64,000 bases of DNA from Schlesneria sphaerica (GTDB lineage: Bacteria > Planctomycetota > Planctomycetia > Planctomycetales > Planctomycetaceae): the NCBI RefSeq assembly GCF_044336245.1, contig NZ_CP172346.1, forward strand, positions 6,014,001 through 6,078,000. The letters are read 5' to 3'. The number at the start of each line of letters is the position of its first letter. Within the stretch, counting starts at the first letter, position 1. Shown here in pieces: positions 19,053-26,623 of the stretch. The position numbers were made by a program, and so were the translations under genes. The notes beneath the pieces were generated by a model. That model had not been told where the DNA came from. It searched no databases and saw only the letters and a list, made by a program, of their open reading frames with translations.

Positions 19053-19118
19053 TTCGGATCTCCCTTGGAGAATTCGACGGGATATATCGGAATCAACAAA
19101 TCCTGTCGCGAGTTTGTT

Positions 19119-19310
19119 ACCCCCTGTAGCCCGTATTTGCATCTGAATTGGGCTGCCTTTGTTGCCGCCTTGAGTTGCCACGGCGGGGAAGCCGCCCCAA
19201 GTTTTTCCAGATGTGATCCGACATTGCGGTCGCGAGAGAACTCTGGATTGTTGTTGTCGTGTTCGACGGAAAACGTCGGCGCGAAATCGACTGAAACCTC
19301 TTGTGGCGAT
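19119..19310 (+). repeat. Diverged repeat copy
   Basis: An older, diverged copy: GTAGCCC, then GGGCTGCC, GCCGCCTTGAGTTGCCACGG, GTTTTTCCAGATGTGATC and CTGAAACCTCTTGTGGCGA in the same order as the unit. It directly precedes the first well-conserved copy. Confidence 0.7.
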
Positions 19311-19531
19311 GCCACCCCGGTAGCCGCGAAGCCGCGTCAACCGGGGCTACCCTGTGTATGTATTCGGCTTGGGTAGCCTTGGTTGCTGCTTTGAGCTACC
19401 AAGGCGGCGAAGCCGCAAGAGGTTTTTCCAGATGTAATCTGACACGGCCGCCTTGAGAAAACTCTCGATTGGCGTTGGAGTGCTCTACGGAAAACGTCGA
19501 CGTGGAATGGACTGAAACCTCTTGTGGCCTT
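19311..19531 (+). repeat. Repeat copy 1 (221 bp, complete)
   Basis: A complete unit. Inverted-repeat arms lie at 19315-19321/19340-19346 and at 19376-19383/19398-19405. A GCGGC-GAA-GCCGC hairpin is at 19404-19416. Confidence 0.85.
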
Positions 19532-19700
19532 GCCACCCCGGTAGCCGCGAAGCCGCGTCAACCGGGGCTACCCTGTGTTTGTATTCGGCTTGGGTAGCCT
19601 TGGTTGCTGCTTTGAGCAACCAAGGCGGCGAAGCCGCACGAGGTTTTCGACAAGCGGATCCCACAGGGCGGTCTTAAGAGGATCATGGGTTCCGTATACA
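19532..19700 (+). repeat. Repeat copy 2, decayed at its right end, left flank of the RAYT gene
   Basis: It begins like a full copy. After GCACGAGGTTTTCGACAAGC it decays: the next bases still align loosely to the unit up to about 19700, where similarity fades into the RAYT upstream region. The right boundary is approximate. Confidence 0.7.
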
Positions 19701-19751
19701 CGAGCGATTGAAAAGACGGGGCAGACGAAAATTTCTTACTTGAAGCGATGG

Positions 19752-19779
19752 TTGGTACTGCCGCAGACCGGTGTAATAG
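19752..19779 (+). promoter_or_regulatory. Candidate sigma-70-type promoter of the RAYT gene
   Basis: TTGGTA (19752-19757) and TAATAG (19774-19779) are spaced by 16 bases, about 50 bases ahead of the RAYT start. This is a visual match only; planctomycete promoter consensus sequences are poorly known. Confidence 0.3.
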
Positions 19780-19830
19780 AATCTTCCGACCATTCAAGGA
19801 TGTAAGGCGGTCGGCAGGGGTGAATTTTTG

Positions 19831-20352
19831 ATGGCCACTGAACGTACTTCCATTGATGACGCCCTCTACATCCACTTTGTCACGTTTTCAGTAGATCGTC
19901 GGCGACGATTACTGGATCACGAACATCCTAAGCGGATCGTTCTTGGAGTTCTCGGCAAGTTGCTGACAGATACCGGAAGTCGATGCGTTGGATTTGTTCT
20001 GATGCCCGACCACGTGCATGCCCTCCTGTGGTTCCCGGTCACTGGCCAACTCAGTCGCTTTATGCATGAATGGAAACGCCAGTCGAGTTTGGCGATCCGC
20101 AAGTGGTATCGAGAAGAAGCGCCGAGCTACGCTGCATCGTTCGGAGAAGGAGATCGATTTTGGCAACCGAACTACTATGCCTTTCAGGTCCACAGTCGCG
20201 GCAAGGTCGAAGAAAAATTGAGGTATATGCATCTCAATCCCGTTCGCCGTCGATACGTGGAACGAGCGGTAGAATGGAGATGGAGTTCAGCCCGTTGGTA
20301 CGACGAAGGACGAAGTGTAGGAGTGCCGATCGAATGGGTTGAATGTGATTGA
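19831..20352 (+). CDS. REP-associated tyrosine transposase (RAYT, Y1/HUH family)
   Basis: This 173-residue protein has the single-stranded-DNA transposase core of the TnpA_REP type. The HUH motif is His61-Val-His63 in GFVLMPDHVHALLWFP. The likely catalytic Tyr132 lies in LRYMHLNPVRRRYV, the RAYT form of the tyrosine helix. A second signature, WQPNYYAFQVHS, precedes it. Such enzymes cut and join REP/BIME hairpins in single-stranded DNA and are usually single-copy rather than freely mobile. The ATG at 19831 is preceded by AGGGGTG about 9 bases away; a TTG one codon upstream is less likely. Repeat units of the array flank it on both sides. Confidence 0.92.
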   Translation: MATERTSIDDALYIHFVTFSVDRRRRLLDHEHPKRIVLGVLGKLLTDTGSRCVGFVLMPDHVHALLWFPVTGQLSRFMHEWKRQSSLAIRKWYREEAPSYAASFGEGDRFWQPNYYAFQVHSRGKVEEKLRYMHLNPVRRRYVERAVEWRWSSARWYDEGRSVGVPIEWVECD

Positions 20353-20380
20353 GTTCGTCGCGACCCGTGGGGGCGGAGTT

Positions 20381-20498
20381 GCACGAGGTTTTCGACAAGC
20401 GGAATCTGACATCGTTGCGATGAGAAAACTCTGGATTGGTGTTGGAGTGCTCGACGGAAAACGTCGGTTTGAATTGGATTGAAACCTCTTGTGGCTTT
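20381..20498 (+). repeat. Truncated repeat copy, right flank of the RAYT gene
   Basis: This is the right half of a unit. It starts with the same GCACGAGGTTTTCGACAAGC variant as the left flank and continues through the GAGAAAACTCTGGATTGG and GGATTGAAACCTCTTGTGGC parts of the unit. Confidence 0.75.
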
Positions 20499-20718
20499 GC
20501 CACCCCGGTAGCCGCGAAGCCGCGTCAACCGGGGCTACCCTGTGTATGTCTTAGATTCGGTAGCCTTGGTTGCTGCTTTGAGCTACCAAGGCGGCGGAGC
20601 CGCACGAGGTTTTTCCAGATGTGATCTGACATCGCGGCCTTGAGAAAACTCTCGATTGGCGTTGGAGTGCTCGACGGAAAACGCCGGTGAGGAATGGACT
20701 GAAACCTCTTGTGGCCTT
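20499..20718 (+). repeat. Repeat copy 3 (220 bp, complete)
   Basis: A complete unit with both palindromic modules. It differs from copy 1 by scattered substitutions. Confidence 0.85.
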
Positions 20719-20939
20719 GCCACCCCGGTAGCCGCGAAGCCGCGTCAACCGGGGCTACCCTGTGTATGTATTCGGATCGGGTCGCCTTGGTTGCTGCTTT
20801 GAGCTACCAAGGCGGCGGAGCCGCACGAGGTTTTTCCAGATGTGATCTGACATCGCGGCCTTGAGAAAACTCTCGATTGGCGTTGGAGTGCTCGACGGAA
20901 AACGTCGGTTTGAAATGGATTGAAACCTCTTGTGGCGAT
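20719..20939 (+). repeat. Repeat copy 4 (221 bp, complete)
   Basis: A complete unit with both palindromic modules, nearly identical to copy 3 in the GCACGAGGTTTTTCCAGATG stretch. Confidence 0.85.
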
Positions 20940-21000
20940 GCCACCCCGGTAGCCGCGAAGCCGCGTCAACCGTGGCTACCTTGTGTATGTATTCGAAGCG
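20940..21000 (+). repeat. Repeat copy 5, truncated
   Basis: Only the first 60 or so bases are present. The first palindrome carries a mismatch (ACCGTGG in place of ACCGGGG). The copy ends shortly before the 3' end of the sigma-factor gene. Confidence 0.75.
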
Positions 21001-21022
21001 GATCGCCCGCGTGGACTGACGG

Positions 21023-22789
21023 TCATTCGGTGACGGGGTGCTCTGCTCGTTCCAGTTGATCCAGCAGTTGCACGATCTCACTGTGAATTCGTTGAGTCTG
21101 TCTGATAATCAAATTCTTCCCCGCTAAGCGAATGCTCCCTTGTATTGTCGAATCGTCTGCCAATCCACCTCCGTCAATCGGTTTTGCAGGACCATTTGGG
21201 ATAACGGTCAGTGGGTCATGCACACCGAGGCCTGCATTCAGACTTGCACGGTATTCTGGGCTTGCTTTCCATCGATCGGGTGACACCGTGGCAGTGATTG
21301 TTTCGAGTATGACCTCTGGTCCCAGCGCGTCCAGTTTGTGAAGTTGGTAGACGCGGGTTTCAAACATTTCATCTGCAGCATTGCGTGTCGTGATGACCAG
21401 TACTTCATTGCGAATGACATAATCAAGATGCAATGGCTCCAGGAGCAGGCCCAGGACGCTGCTCAGGCTGAGTCCTTCTGCATTAAGGCTCACCGGCTGA
21501 TCCACCGAGATACCATCGTTTTCGAATGTCGGTCCATCGATGACGATGTCAATGTGATGAAGATCTTTCAGATAATCGAGAGCGTCAGCGAGTGGTTGAT
21601 CGGTGAACGAAACCTGGCTCGGGCTACGTAATTCCCCTTCGATCTTCAGCTCTTTCTGACTTCTCGACTTGAGGTCCCACTTCAACGATGACGGATTCGT
21701 ATGATGTCCCTCTGGAAGAAGTGTTCCTAAGTAACTGCGTTTTTCTTCAGACTTGACCACAACCACGTCCCATCTGGGTGGGCTTGTTGTTGCCTCAGTT
21801 GTCACTTCCACACGATCAGAACCTTCCGTTGGAGCGGGATCCGCAGCCAGGTTTGTCAGCGGCAATGATTCGAAGGGGGGCCGTGCAACGTTCATGGTGG
21901 TGACGAGACCACCCGCTGACACATGTCCGTCAACAGGTCCCGAAAGGGCGTTGAACCCTCCTAACCCGACAGCAATGCCTCCCAAGGTGATTCCAAAAGC
22001 GAGTATTGTCGGCGTCGTAGCGGCCATAATCAGAGTTTCCTTTCCTGCGAGGTCGACGACACGATCAGAGATCGCATCGGTCGCGGATTGTTGAGTTTCA
22101 GTCTGCCAGTCGAGAATTGCCTGGACGGTCGATTCCACCAGGGAGTCGGTTGCCGCAGCCTGTACGGCCTGTTGCGTTGTCTCTATCGCGAGCAATGCCA
22201 CACCGAGAGTGATTCCCCGCTGCAGCAGTCGTCGGCGCAATTCATCCTTTCCTCGCTTGAGGAGGCCGTCCACCGCCCCGACAGTGATTCCCATTTCGAC
22301 GGCCACTTCGGCTGTCGATTTTCCGGACAGGTACTTCAGGACCAAAGGCTGTCGATATCGTTCAGGAAGTGCATTCAGTTCCTGATCGACGACTTGCTGA
22401 TCGTGCCGATCCGCCAGTCGTTCTAATGTGCCGTCTCGATCGCGCGTTTCTTCCACGAGACTTGTCTCCCGCCGTTGGTGCTTTCGCCGGGCCACCCGCA
22501 AGGCGAGCCGGTAGGCAACTCCATAGAGCCAACTGGCTATCGAAGATCGATTACGGACCCTGCTGGCATTTCTGACAAGCACCAGAAAGGTCGCCTGGAA
22601 GACATCGTCGATATCATTTGGATCTTGAAGGATGCGGCGACAGACCCCCAGGACCACATGACTGTGTCTCCGGACGAGCTGTGTAAACGCTGCCTGATCA
22701 CGGAGACAGACGAAGCGTTCGACCAGTTCACCGTCGCTTGTGGCAATGGCGTCGTTATTCAGCTCGGCGTTTAGCACTACGGCACTCAT
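21023..22789 (-). CDS. ECF-type RNA polymerase sigma factor fused to a membrane segment and an STN-like domain
   Basis: A 588-residue protein. Residues 20-100 form sigma region 2 (LVRRHSHVVLGVCRRILQ, then DDVFQATFLVLVRNA and SSIASWLYGVAYRLA). Residues 135-190 form region 4 (LPERYRQPLVLKYLSGKS, then GAVDGLLKRGKDELRRRL). After this come a hydrophobic stretch near 193-205 and a stronger one near 258-280 (TPTILAFGITLGGIAVGLGG). A C-terminal part near 400-490 resembles a secretin/TonB short N-terminal domain (VSFTDQPLADALDYLKDLHH, then LSSVLGLLLEPLHLDYVIRN). Planctomycete ECF groups with C-terminal membrane extensions are known. The layout suggests a sigma factor tethered to the membrane with an envelope sensor in the same chain, instead of a separate anti-sigma factor. 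No anti-sigma gene is adjacent. Confidence 0.88.
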   Translation of the reverse strand: MSAVVLNAELNNDAIATSDGELVERFVCLRDQAAFTQLVRRHSHVVLGVCRRILQDPNDIDDVFQATFLVLVRNASRVRNRSSIASWLYGVAYRLALRVARRKHQRRETSLVEETRDRDGTLERLADRHDQQVVDQELNALPERYRQPLVLKYLSGKSTAEVAVEMGITVGAVDGLLKRGKDELRRRLLQRGITLGVALLAIETTQQAVQAAATDSLVESTVQAILDWQTETQQSATDAISDRVVDLAGKETLIMAATTPTILAFGITLGGIAVGLGGFNALSGPVDGHVSAGGLVTTMNVARPPFESLPLTNLAADPAPTEGSDRVEVTTEATTSPPRWDVVVVKSEEKRSYLGTLLPEGHHTNPSSLKWDLKSRSQKELKIEGELRSPSQVSFTDQPLADALDYLKDLHHIDIVIDGPTFENDGISVDQPVSLNAEGLSLSSVLGLLLEPLHLDYVIRNEVLVITTRNAADEMFETRVYQLHKLDALGPEVILETITATVSPDRWKASPEYRASLNAGLGVHDPLTVIPNGPAKPIDGGGLADDSTIQGSIRLAGKNLIIRQTQRIHSEIVQLLDQLERAEHPVTE

Positions 22790-22988
22790 TGTGATGCCAG
22801 TATAGTGCCCGCTCAGAGCAGATTACGGCGCAGAATTTTTGGAATTCAGAGCCGAAGCGTCGATTTTCAAAGTACACGCCTCAACGCGATTTCACCCGTT
22901 GTCCGCTCGAGGGACTGCGCGAGCTCTCCCCGAAGAGTCGGATGTTTGGAATCACTCTCGAAGTCGGCGGGACGGTTTCCGTGGCGAT

Positions 22989-24266
22989 CTATTCCGAAAT
23001 CAGCCACGCGTAGACGCTGTCGCCGATCTGACGGTAGCCGGATTCGGCGGGATGGACACCATTGTTCTGGCGAACAATCTTCTCTTCTGATTGTGCGTTC
23101 GGAGGAACTGTCGCTGTCGGATAGTTATGGACTGCGTCGAGATTAAGGTGCGTGCCAATCACCTGGATTTGCTCGGACTGACGGCCCTGGTAACGCTTCA
23201 GCATCGCCTGGACCAGCTTGTGTTGATTCCGCTTGTACTGCCAGCGGGTTTGACCGGTCCCGTAGTCCTTTCCGAACGCATCCTGACTTGCAGCACCAGG
23301 GACCGGTAGCATCACACCGATGCGAGTTGTGGGACTGGCCGCTCTTACCATCGCAATCAATTGATCGTAATGGGTCAGCATGAATTCAATGCCGTTTTCC
23401 AGGTTCTCGTCCGTATAGGAAAAAATGTCGTTCGGGCCGAGGAAGATCGTGACGGCATCCGGAAACTTGCCTTCGTTAACGTCTTTGCAGTACTGCGGGA
23501 AGTCGAGTTTCAGGGAATCGTCCGGCTGTTTGTAGAGGAACGGGCTTCCTCGCTTCGCGTATTCACCCTCACGGGCTGTGCCGGTGAAGTGGGTCGCAAA
23601 TCGATGGGCCGTCCAACCACCGTAGCCCTCATGCCGGATCTCGGCCGCATCGGCAATCGGGCGATGTGAACCGACCAGCGTGAGCGGAGTGTGGCCATTC
23701 TGGTTCGACAAGTTGAGCAGCTGCTTCGCATAGATCGAGGCATGCGTCAGGCTGTCGCCGATCAGCAGGAGCGAACGCTCCTGCTTCGTAGCCGTGTTCG
23801 CCGCAACAACCTTGATCGACATGCTGCCCCGGGAGACGATCTGATTACTTTCGTCTCTCACAATCAGTTCAAAGGGGATAGCACCCACGTCTGCTTCCGT
23901 GGGGGTCCAGGTCCATCGTTCTGCGTATTGACGTCCCTTCGGACAGACGACATCGAACGCGTAGTTGGCCGGATTCAGGCACAGTACGGCATTGTCGAAG
24001 TAGACGTTGGATTCGATTCCTACGGCAGCAATCAGTTCTGCCGGCAAGGCCATCGACAGTCGATCAGTGACAGCAGGAGTCGCGCTACCTGGGGCTTCAG
24101 ATCCATAAAGAAAACCAGGAGCAAGCCCCGATATGAGTGCGAAACAGGCCAGCAGCTTCAGCAGCGTGGACCGGAGTGGGGTTGTGCCAGTGGGGGCTGA
24201 ACAGAGAATCGCTTGTTTCAAAATCCGTGGTTGAAATCGGCGGGCGTATAGATCTGCTGACTTCAT
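22989..24266 (-). CDS. Secreted SGNH/GDSL-family hydrolase
   Basis: A protein of about 425 residues with a long basic n-region and a signal or anchor helix (LLKLLACFALISGLAPGFLYG). An N-terminal module of about 120 residues, resembling a cadherin/Ig-type region, precedes the SGNH core. The core has the block-I serine in LLLIGDSLTHASIYA, the block-III GxND in IFLGPNDIFSY, and the block-V histidine in NNGVHPAESGY. The residue three before the histidine is Asn where Asp is usual. The substrate is unknown; esterase or carbohydrate-deacetylase roles are typical. The ATG at 24266 is preferred because AGAGG precedes it at good spacing; an earlier in-frame start at 24299 is possible. Confidence 0.85.
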   Translation of the reverse strand: MKSADLYARRFQPRILKQAILCSAPTGTTPLRSTLLKLLACFALISGLAPGFLYGSEAPGSATPAVTDRLSMALPAELIAAVGIESNVYFDNAVLCLNPANYAFDVVCPKGRQYAERWTWTPTEADVGAIPFELIVRDESNQIVSRGSMSIKVVAANTATKQERSLLLIGDSLTHASIYAKQLLNLSNQNGHTPLTLVGSHRPIADAAEIRHEGYGGWTAHRFATHFTGTAREGEYAKRGSPFLYKQPDDSLKLDFPQYCKDVNEGKFPDAVTIFLGPNDIFSYTDENLENGIEFMLTHYDQLIAMVRAASPTTRIGVMLPVPGAASQDAFGKDYGTGQTRWQYKRNQHKLVQAMLKRYQGRQSEQIQVIGTHLNLDAVHNYPTATVPPNAQSEEKIVRQNNGVHPAESGYRQIGDSVYAWLISE

Positions 24267-24325
24267 GGCGGCCTCTGAATGATTGAGTTCAGGACACAAC
24301 TGGCTGTTCCCCCGCAGATTGCGAA

Positions 24326-26527
24326 TCAGTACTCGTTCGCGGCTTCCTCTGCTTCGTCGAACTGCTGGAACTTTGATTCGCTGACCTGGCGTATGGTCTT
24401 CTGGGCGACTTCCTGTTCCAGTTTTGCCAGAGCATCGTCGATCGACATCGCACCCAGGTCACCGTCGATACGGTCACGAACAGACACGGTGCCGTTCTCG
24501 ACATCGCGTCCGCCGACAACCAGCATGTACGGGATCAGTTCCACCTGAGCGTCGCGGACTTTGGCATTGATCTTGGCACCGCGAAGATCGGAGGTGACGC
24601 GGAATCCGGCGGCACGGAAGCGTGCTTCGACCTGTTTGGCGTAGTCCTCGAACTTATCACTGATCGACATCACGCGAATTTGTTCGGGAGCCAGCCACAG
24701 TGGGAAGGCACCCGCGAAATGTTCGATCAACATGCCTGTAAAGCGTTCCATCGAACCGAACGGAGCCCGGTGAATCATCACGGGTCGGTGGGTCTGGTTG
24801 TCCGCACCGACGTATTCGAGCTGGAAGCGTTCGGGAAGATTGAAGTCAAGCTGCACGGTACCGAGCTGCCATTCGCGGCCGATGCAGTCACGCACCATGA
24901 AGTCGGTTTTGGGACCGTAGAACGCGGCCTCCCCTTCCCGCTCGATGAACGGCATCTTCATGTCGGTCAGGACCTGTCGAAGAGCGTTCTGAGCGCTTTC
25001 CCAGCCTTCATCCGAGCCGACGTATTTCGACTTGTTCTTGGAATCACGGCACGAAAGCTGAACGCGATAGTCATTCAGTCCCACACTGGCCAGCACGAAC
25101 TTGACGAGTTCCAGCGTTGATTTGAATTCTTCCAGAACCTGTTCGGGAGTCACAAACAAGTGAGCGTCGTCCTGGGTCAACCCGCGGACACGCAGCATCC
25201 CGTTGAGTTCTCCGGACTGTTCGTGACGATAGACAGTTCCGAATTCAGCCAGTCGTACCGGCAGGTCGCGGTAACTTCGCTGTTGAGCCTTATAAATCTG
25301 CACATGGTGCGGGCAGTTCATCGGCTTAAGCAGGTAACGTTCCTGCTGTTTTTCCCAGGCTCGCAGGTAGTCCTTGCGTGCTGCGGGGGGACCGCTGGTG
25401 GGGAAGTCGGACAAGTCCATTCCCATCAGCTTTGCAGACTCCATCAGCTTCTTCTCGTCCTCGGCTGAGAAGGGGGTTTCGTCGGTGATCAGTGCGTCAA
25501 GTCGACGAACCCAGTAGTCGACCAATGCACCGGCATCGTGGCCGAAGATGGGAGCGAATTGAGACTCGCGGTAGTACGGGAAGTGCCCGCTGGTTTCGTA
25601 CATATCGACACGGCCGATATGCGGCGAATAGACAGGCTGGTACCCGCGTGCGATCAGTTCCCGTTTGATGAAGTCTTCCAGGGTGGCGCGGATAGTTGCC
25701 CCCTTGGGAAGCCACAGGCAGAGTCCCTGTCCGACATCCTGACTGATCGTGAACAGGTTCAACTGCTTCCCGAGGACGCGATGGTCTCGTCGTTTGGCTT
25801 CGTTGACCTGATCGAGGTACGCATCCAGATCTTTCTGCGAGAACCAGGCGGTTCCGTAAAGTCGCTGCAACTGTTTGCCGCTGGCATCCCCTTTCCAGTA
25901 AGCGCCGGCGACGGAAAGCAGCTTGAATGCTTTGACCCGCTTTGCGTCGGGGATGTGGGGACCGCGGCACAGATCGACGAATTCGCCCTGGCGATAGAAA
26001 CTGACAGTGGGGTGGGTGGCCAGACCCGTGCTGATGTGCTCGACCTTGAGTTTCTGTGACATTCCCTCGACGAGTTTCAGTGCCTCATCGCGATCGCAGA
26101 TGAAACGCTCGAAGGGTTCTGCCATCGAGATGATTCGCTGCATCTCGGCTTCGATCCGGGGGAAATCATCTTCGCTGATCGTGTGGGAACACGCGATATC
26201 GTAGTAAAAGCCGTGGCCGGTGGTGGGACCGAATGCCAGCTCAACTCCGGGCCACAGACGCATGACTGCCCGTGCCATAATGTGAGCGCAAGAGTGTCGC
26301 AGGATGGCCAGTGACGCGGGGTCTTTGTCCGTCAGCAATTGCACCGGTACGGGCCGGGCTTCGGTCACTTCGGCCAGTGGTCGGCTGAGGTCTGTGACCT
26401 GGCCTGCGACGATGGCTCCGACTGCGGCACCAGCCAGACGTGGGCTGATGGCATTGGCGACATCGAACGAGGTGACGTGATCAGGATGGTCGACAACGGA
26501 ACCGTCAGGGAGCTGAACTTGAAGCAT
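24326..26527 (-). CDS. thrS: Threonyl-tRNA synthetase ThrS
   Basis: A full-length class II synthetase of about 733 residues. An N-terminal TGS domain (MLQVQLPDGSVVDHP) comes first, then an editing domain with the HxxxH motif in ILRHSCAHIMARAV and the SAD-type stretch YWKGDASGKQLQRLYGTAW. The catalytic core has the zinc cysteine in MNCPHHVQIYKAQ, motif 2 around TVYRHEQSGELNGMLRVRG, and motif 3 near HRAPFGSMERFTGMLIEHF. The C-terminal anticodon-binding domain includes LRGAKINAKVRDAQVELIPY. The start at 26527 is chosen because the TGS domain begins there; an open frame extends 17 codons upstream. A strong terminator hairpin sits about 43 bases upstream. Confidence 0.97.
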   Translation of the reverse strand: MLQVQLPDGSVVDHPDHVTSFDVANAISPRLAGAAVGAIVAGQVTDLSRPLAEVTEARPVPVQLLTDKDPASLAILRHSCAHIMARAVMRLWPGVELAFGPTTGHGFYYDIACSHTISEDDFPRIEAEMQRIISMAEPFERFICDRDEALKLVEGMSQKLKVEHISTGLATHPTVSFYRQGEFVDLCRGPHIPDAKRVKAFKLLSVAGAYWKGDASGKQLQRLYGTAWFSQKDLDAYLDQVNEAKRRDHRVLGKQLNLFTISQDVGQGLCLWLPKGATIRATLEDFIKRELIARGYQPVYSPHIGRVDMYETSGHFPYYRESQFAPIFGHDAGALVDYWVRRLDALITDETPFSAEDEKKLMESAKLMGMDLSDFPTSGPPAARKDYLRAWEKQQERYLLKPMNCPHHVQIYKAQQRSYRDLPVRLAEFGTVYRHEQSGELNGMLRVRGLTQDDAHLFVTPEQVLEEFKSTLELVKFVLASVGLNDYRVQLSCRDSKNKSKYVGSDEGWESAQNALRQVLTDMKMPFIEREGEAAFYGPKTDFMVRDCIGREWQLGTVQLDFNLPERFQLEYVGADNQTHRPVMIHRAPFGSMERFTGMLIEHFAGAFPLWLAPEQIRVMSISDKFEDYAKQVEARFRAAGFRVTSDLRGAKINAKVRDAQVELIPYMLVVGGRDVENGTVSVRDRIDGDLGAMSIDDALAKLEQEVAQKTIRQVSESKFQQFDEAEEAANEY

Positions 26528-26551
26528 GGCAAGGGCAATCCTGCACAAAGG

Positions 26552-26564
26552 GATTGGACCAATC
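26552..26564 (-). promoter_or_regulatory. Short palindrome in the thrS leader
   Basis: A 13-base palindrome (GATTGG, one base, CCAATC) lies 25 bases upstream of the thrS ATG, between the terminator hairpin and the start. It could be an operator or an RNA hairpin near the ribosome-binding region. The role is inferred from position only. Confidence 0.35.
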
Positions 26565-26569
26565 GTAGC

Positions 26570-26599
26570 AAAAAACAAACCTCGACTCGAAAGTCGAGG
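26570..26599 (-). terminator. Rho-independent terminator with UUCG tetraloop, upstream of thrS
   Basis: On the minus strand an 8-bp perfect stem (CCTCGACT and AGTCGAGG) closes a UUCG tetraloop and is followed by TTTGTTTTTT. It lies 24 bases after the transglutaminase stop codon and 43 bases before thrS. It should end the amidoligase-operon transcript. Because so little room is left for a thrS promoter, it may also serve as a thrS attenuator. Confidence 0.85.
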
Positions 26600-26623
26600 G
26601 GCGCGGCGTTTATAGGGTGACGC

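Larger units (their letters stand above)
19119..21000. repeat. Array of about 220-bp direct repeats with an embedded RAYT transposase gene
   Basis: Between the 3' ends of two convergent genes lie two complete tandem copies, a third complete copy and several partial or decayed copies of one unit. Copies begin at GCCACCCCGGTAGCCGCG and recur at 19311, 19532, 20499, 20719 and 20940, giving periods of 220-221 bp. Each full unit holds two inverted-repeat modules: CCCCGGT with ACCGGGG, and GCCTTGGT with ACCAAGGC followed by GCGGC-GAA-GCCGC. A RAYT gene (19831-20352) sits inside the array. This matches REP/BIME-type elements mobilised in trans or in cis by a RAYT. Minus-strand frames starting MTRLRGYRGG recur in every copy and are by-products of the repeat. 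Confidence 0.9.

Noticed and set aside
19311..21000. Recurring minus-strand frames beginning MTRLRGYRGG in each repeat copy
   Set aside because: They follow the repeat unit exactly, lack ribosome-binding sites, and vary at their ends with repeat decay. They are by-products of the palindromic repeat, not a gene family.
19119..21000. A CRISPR array
   Set aside because: The repeats are about 220 bp with no unique spacers of constant length, and no cas gene is present.
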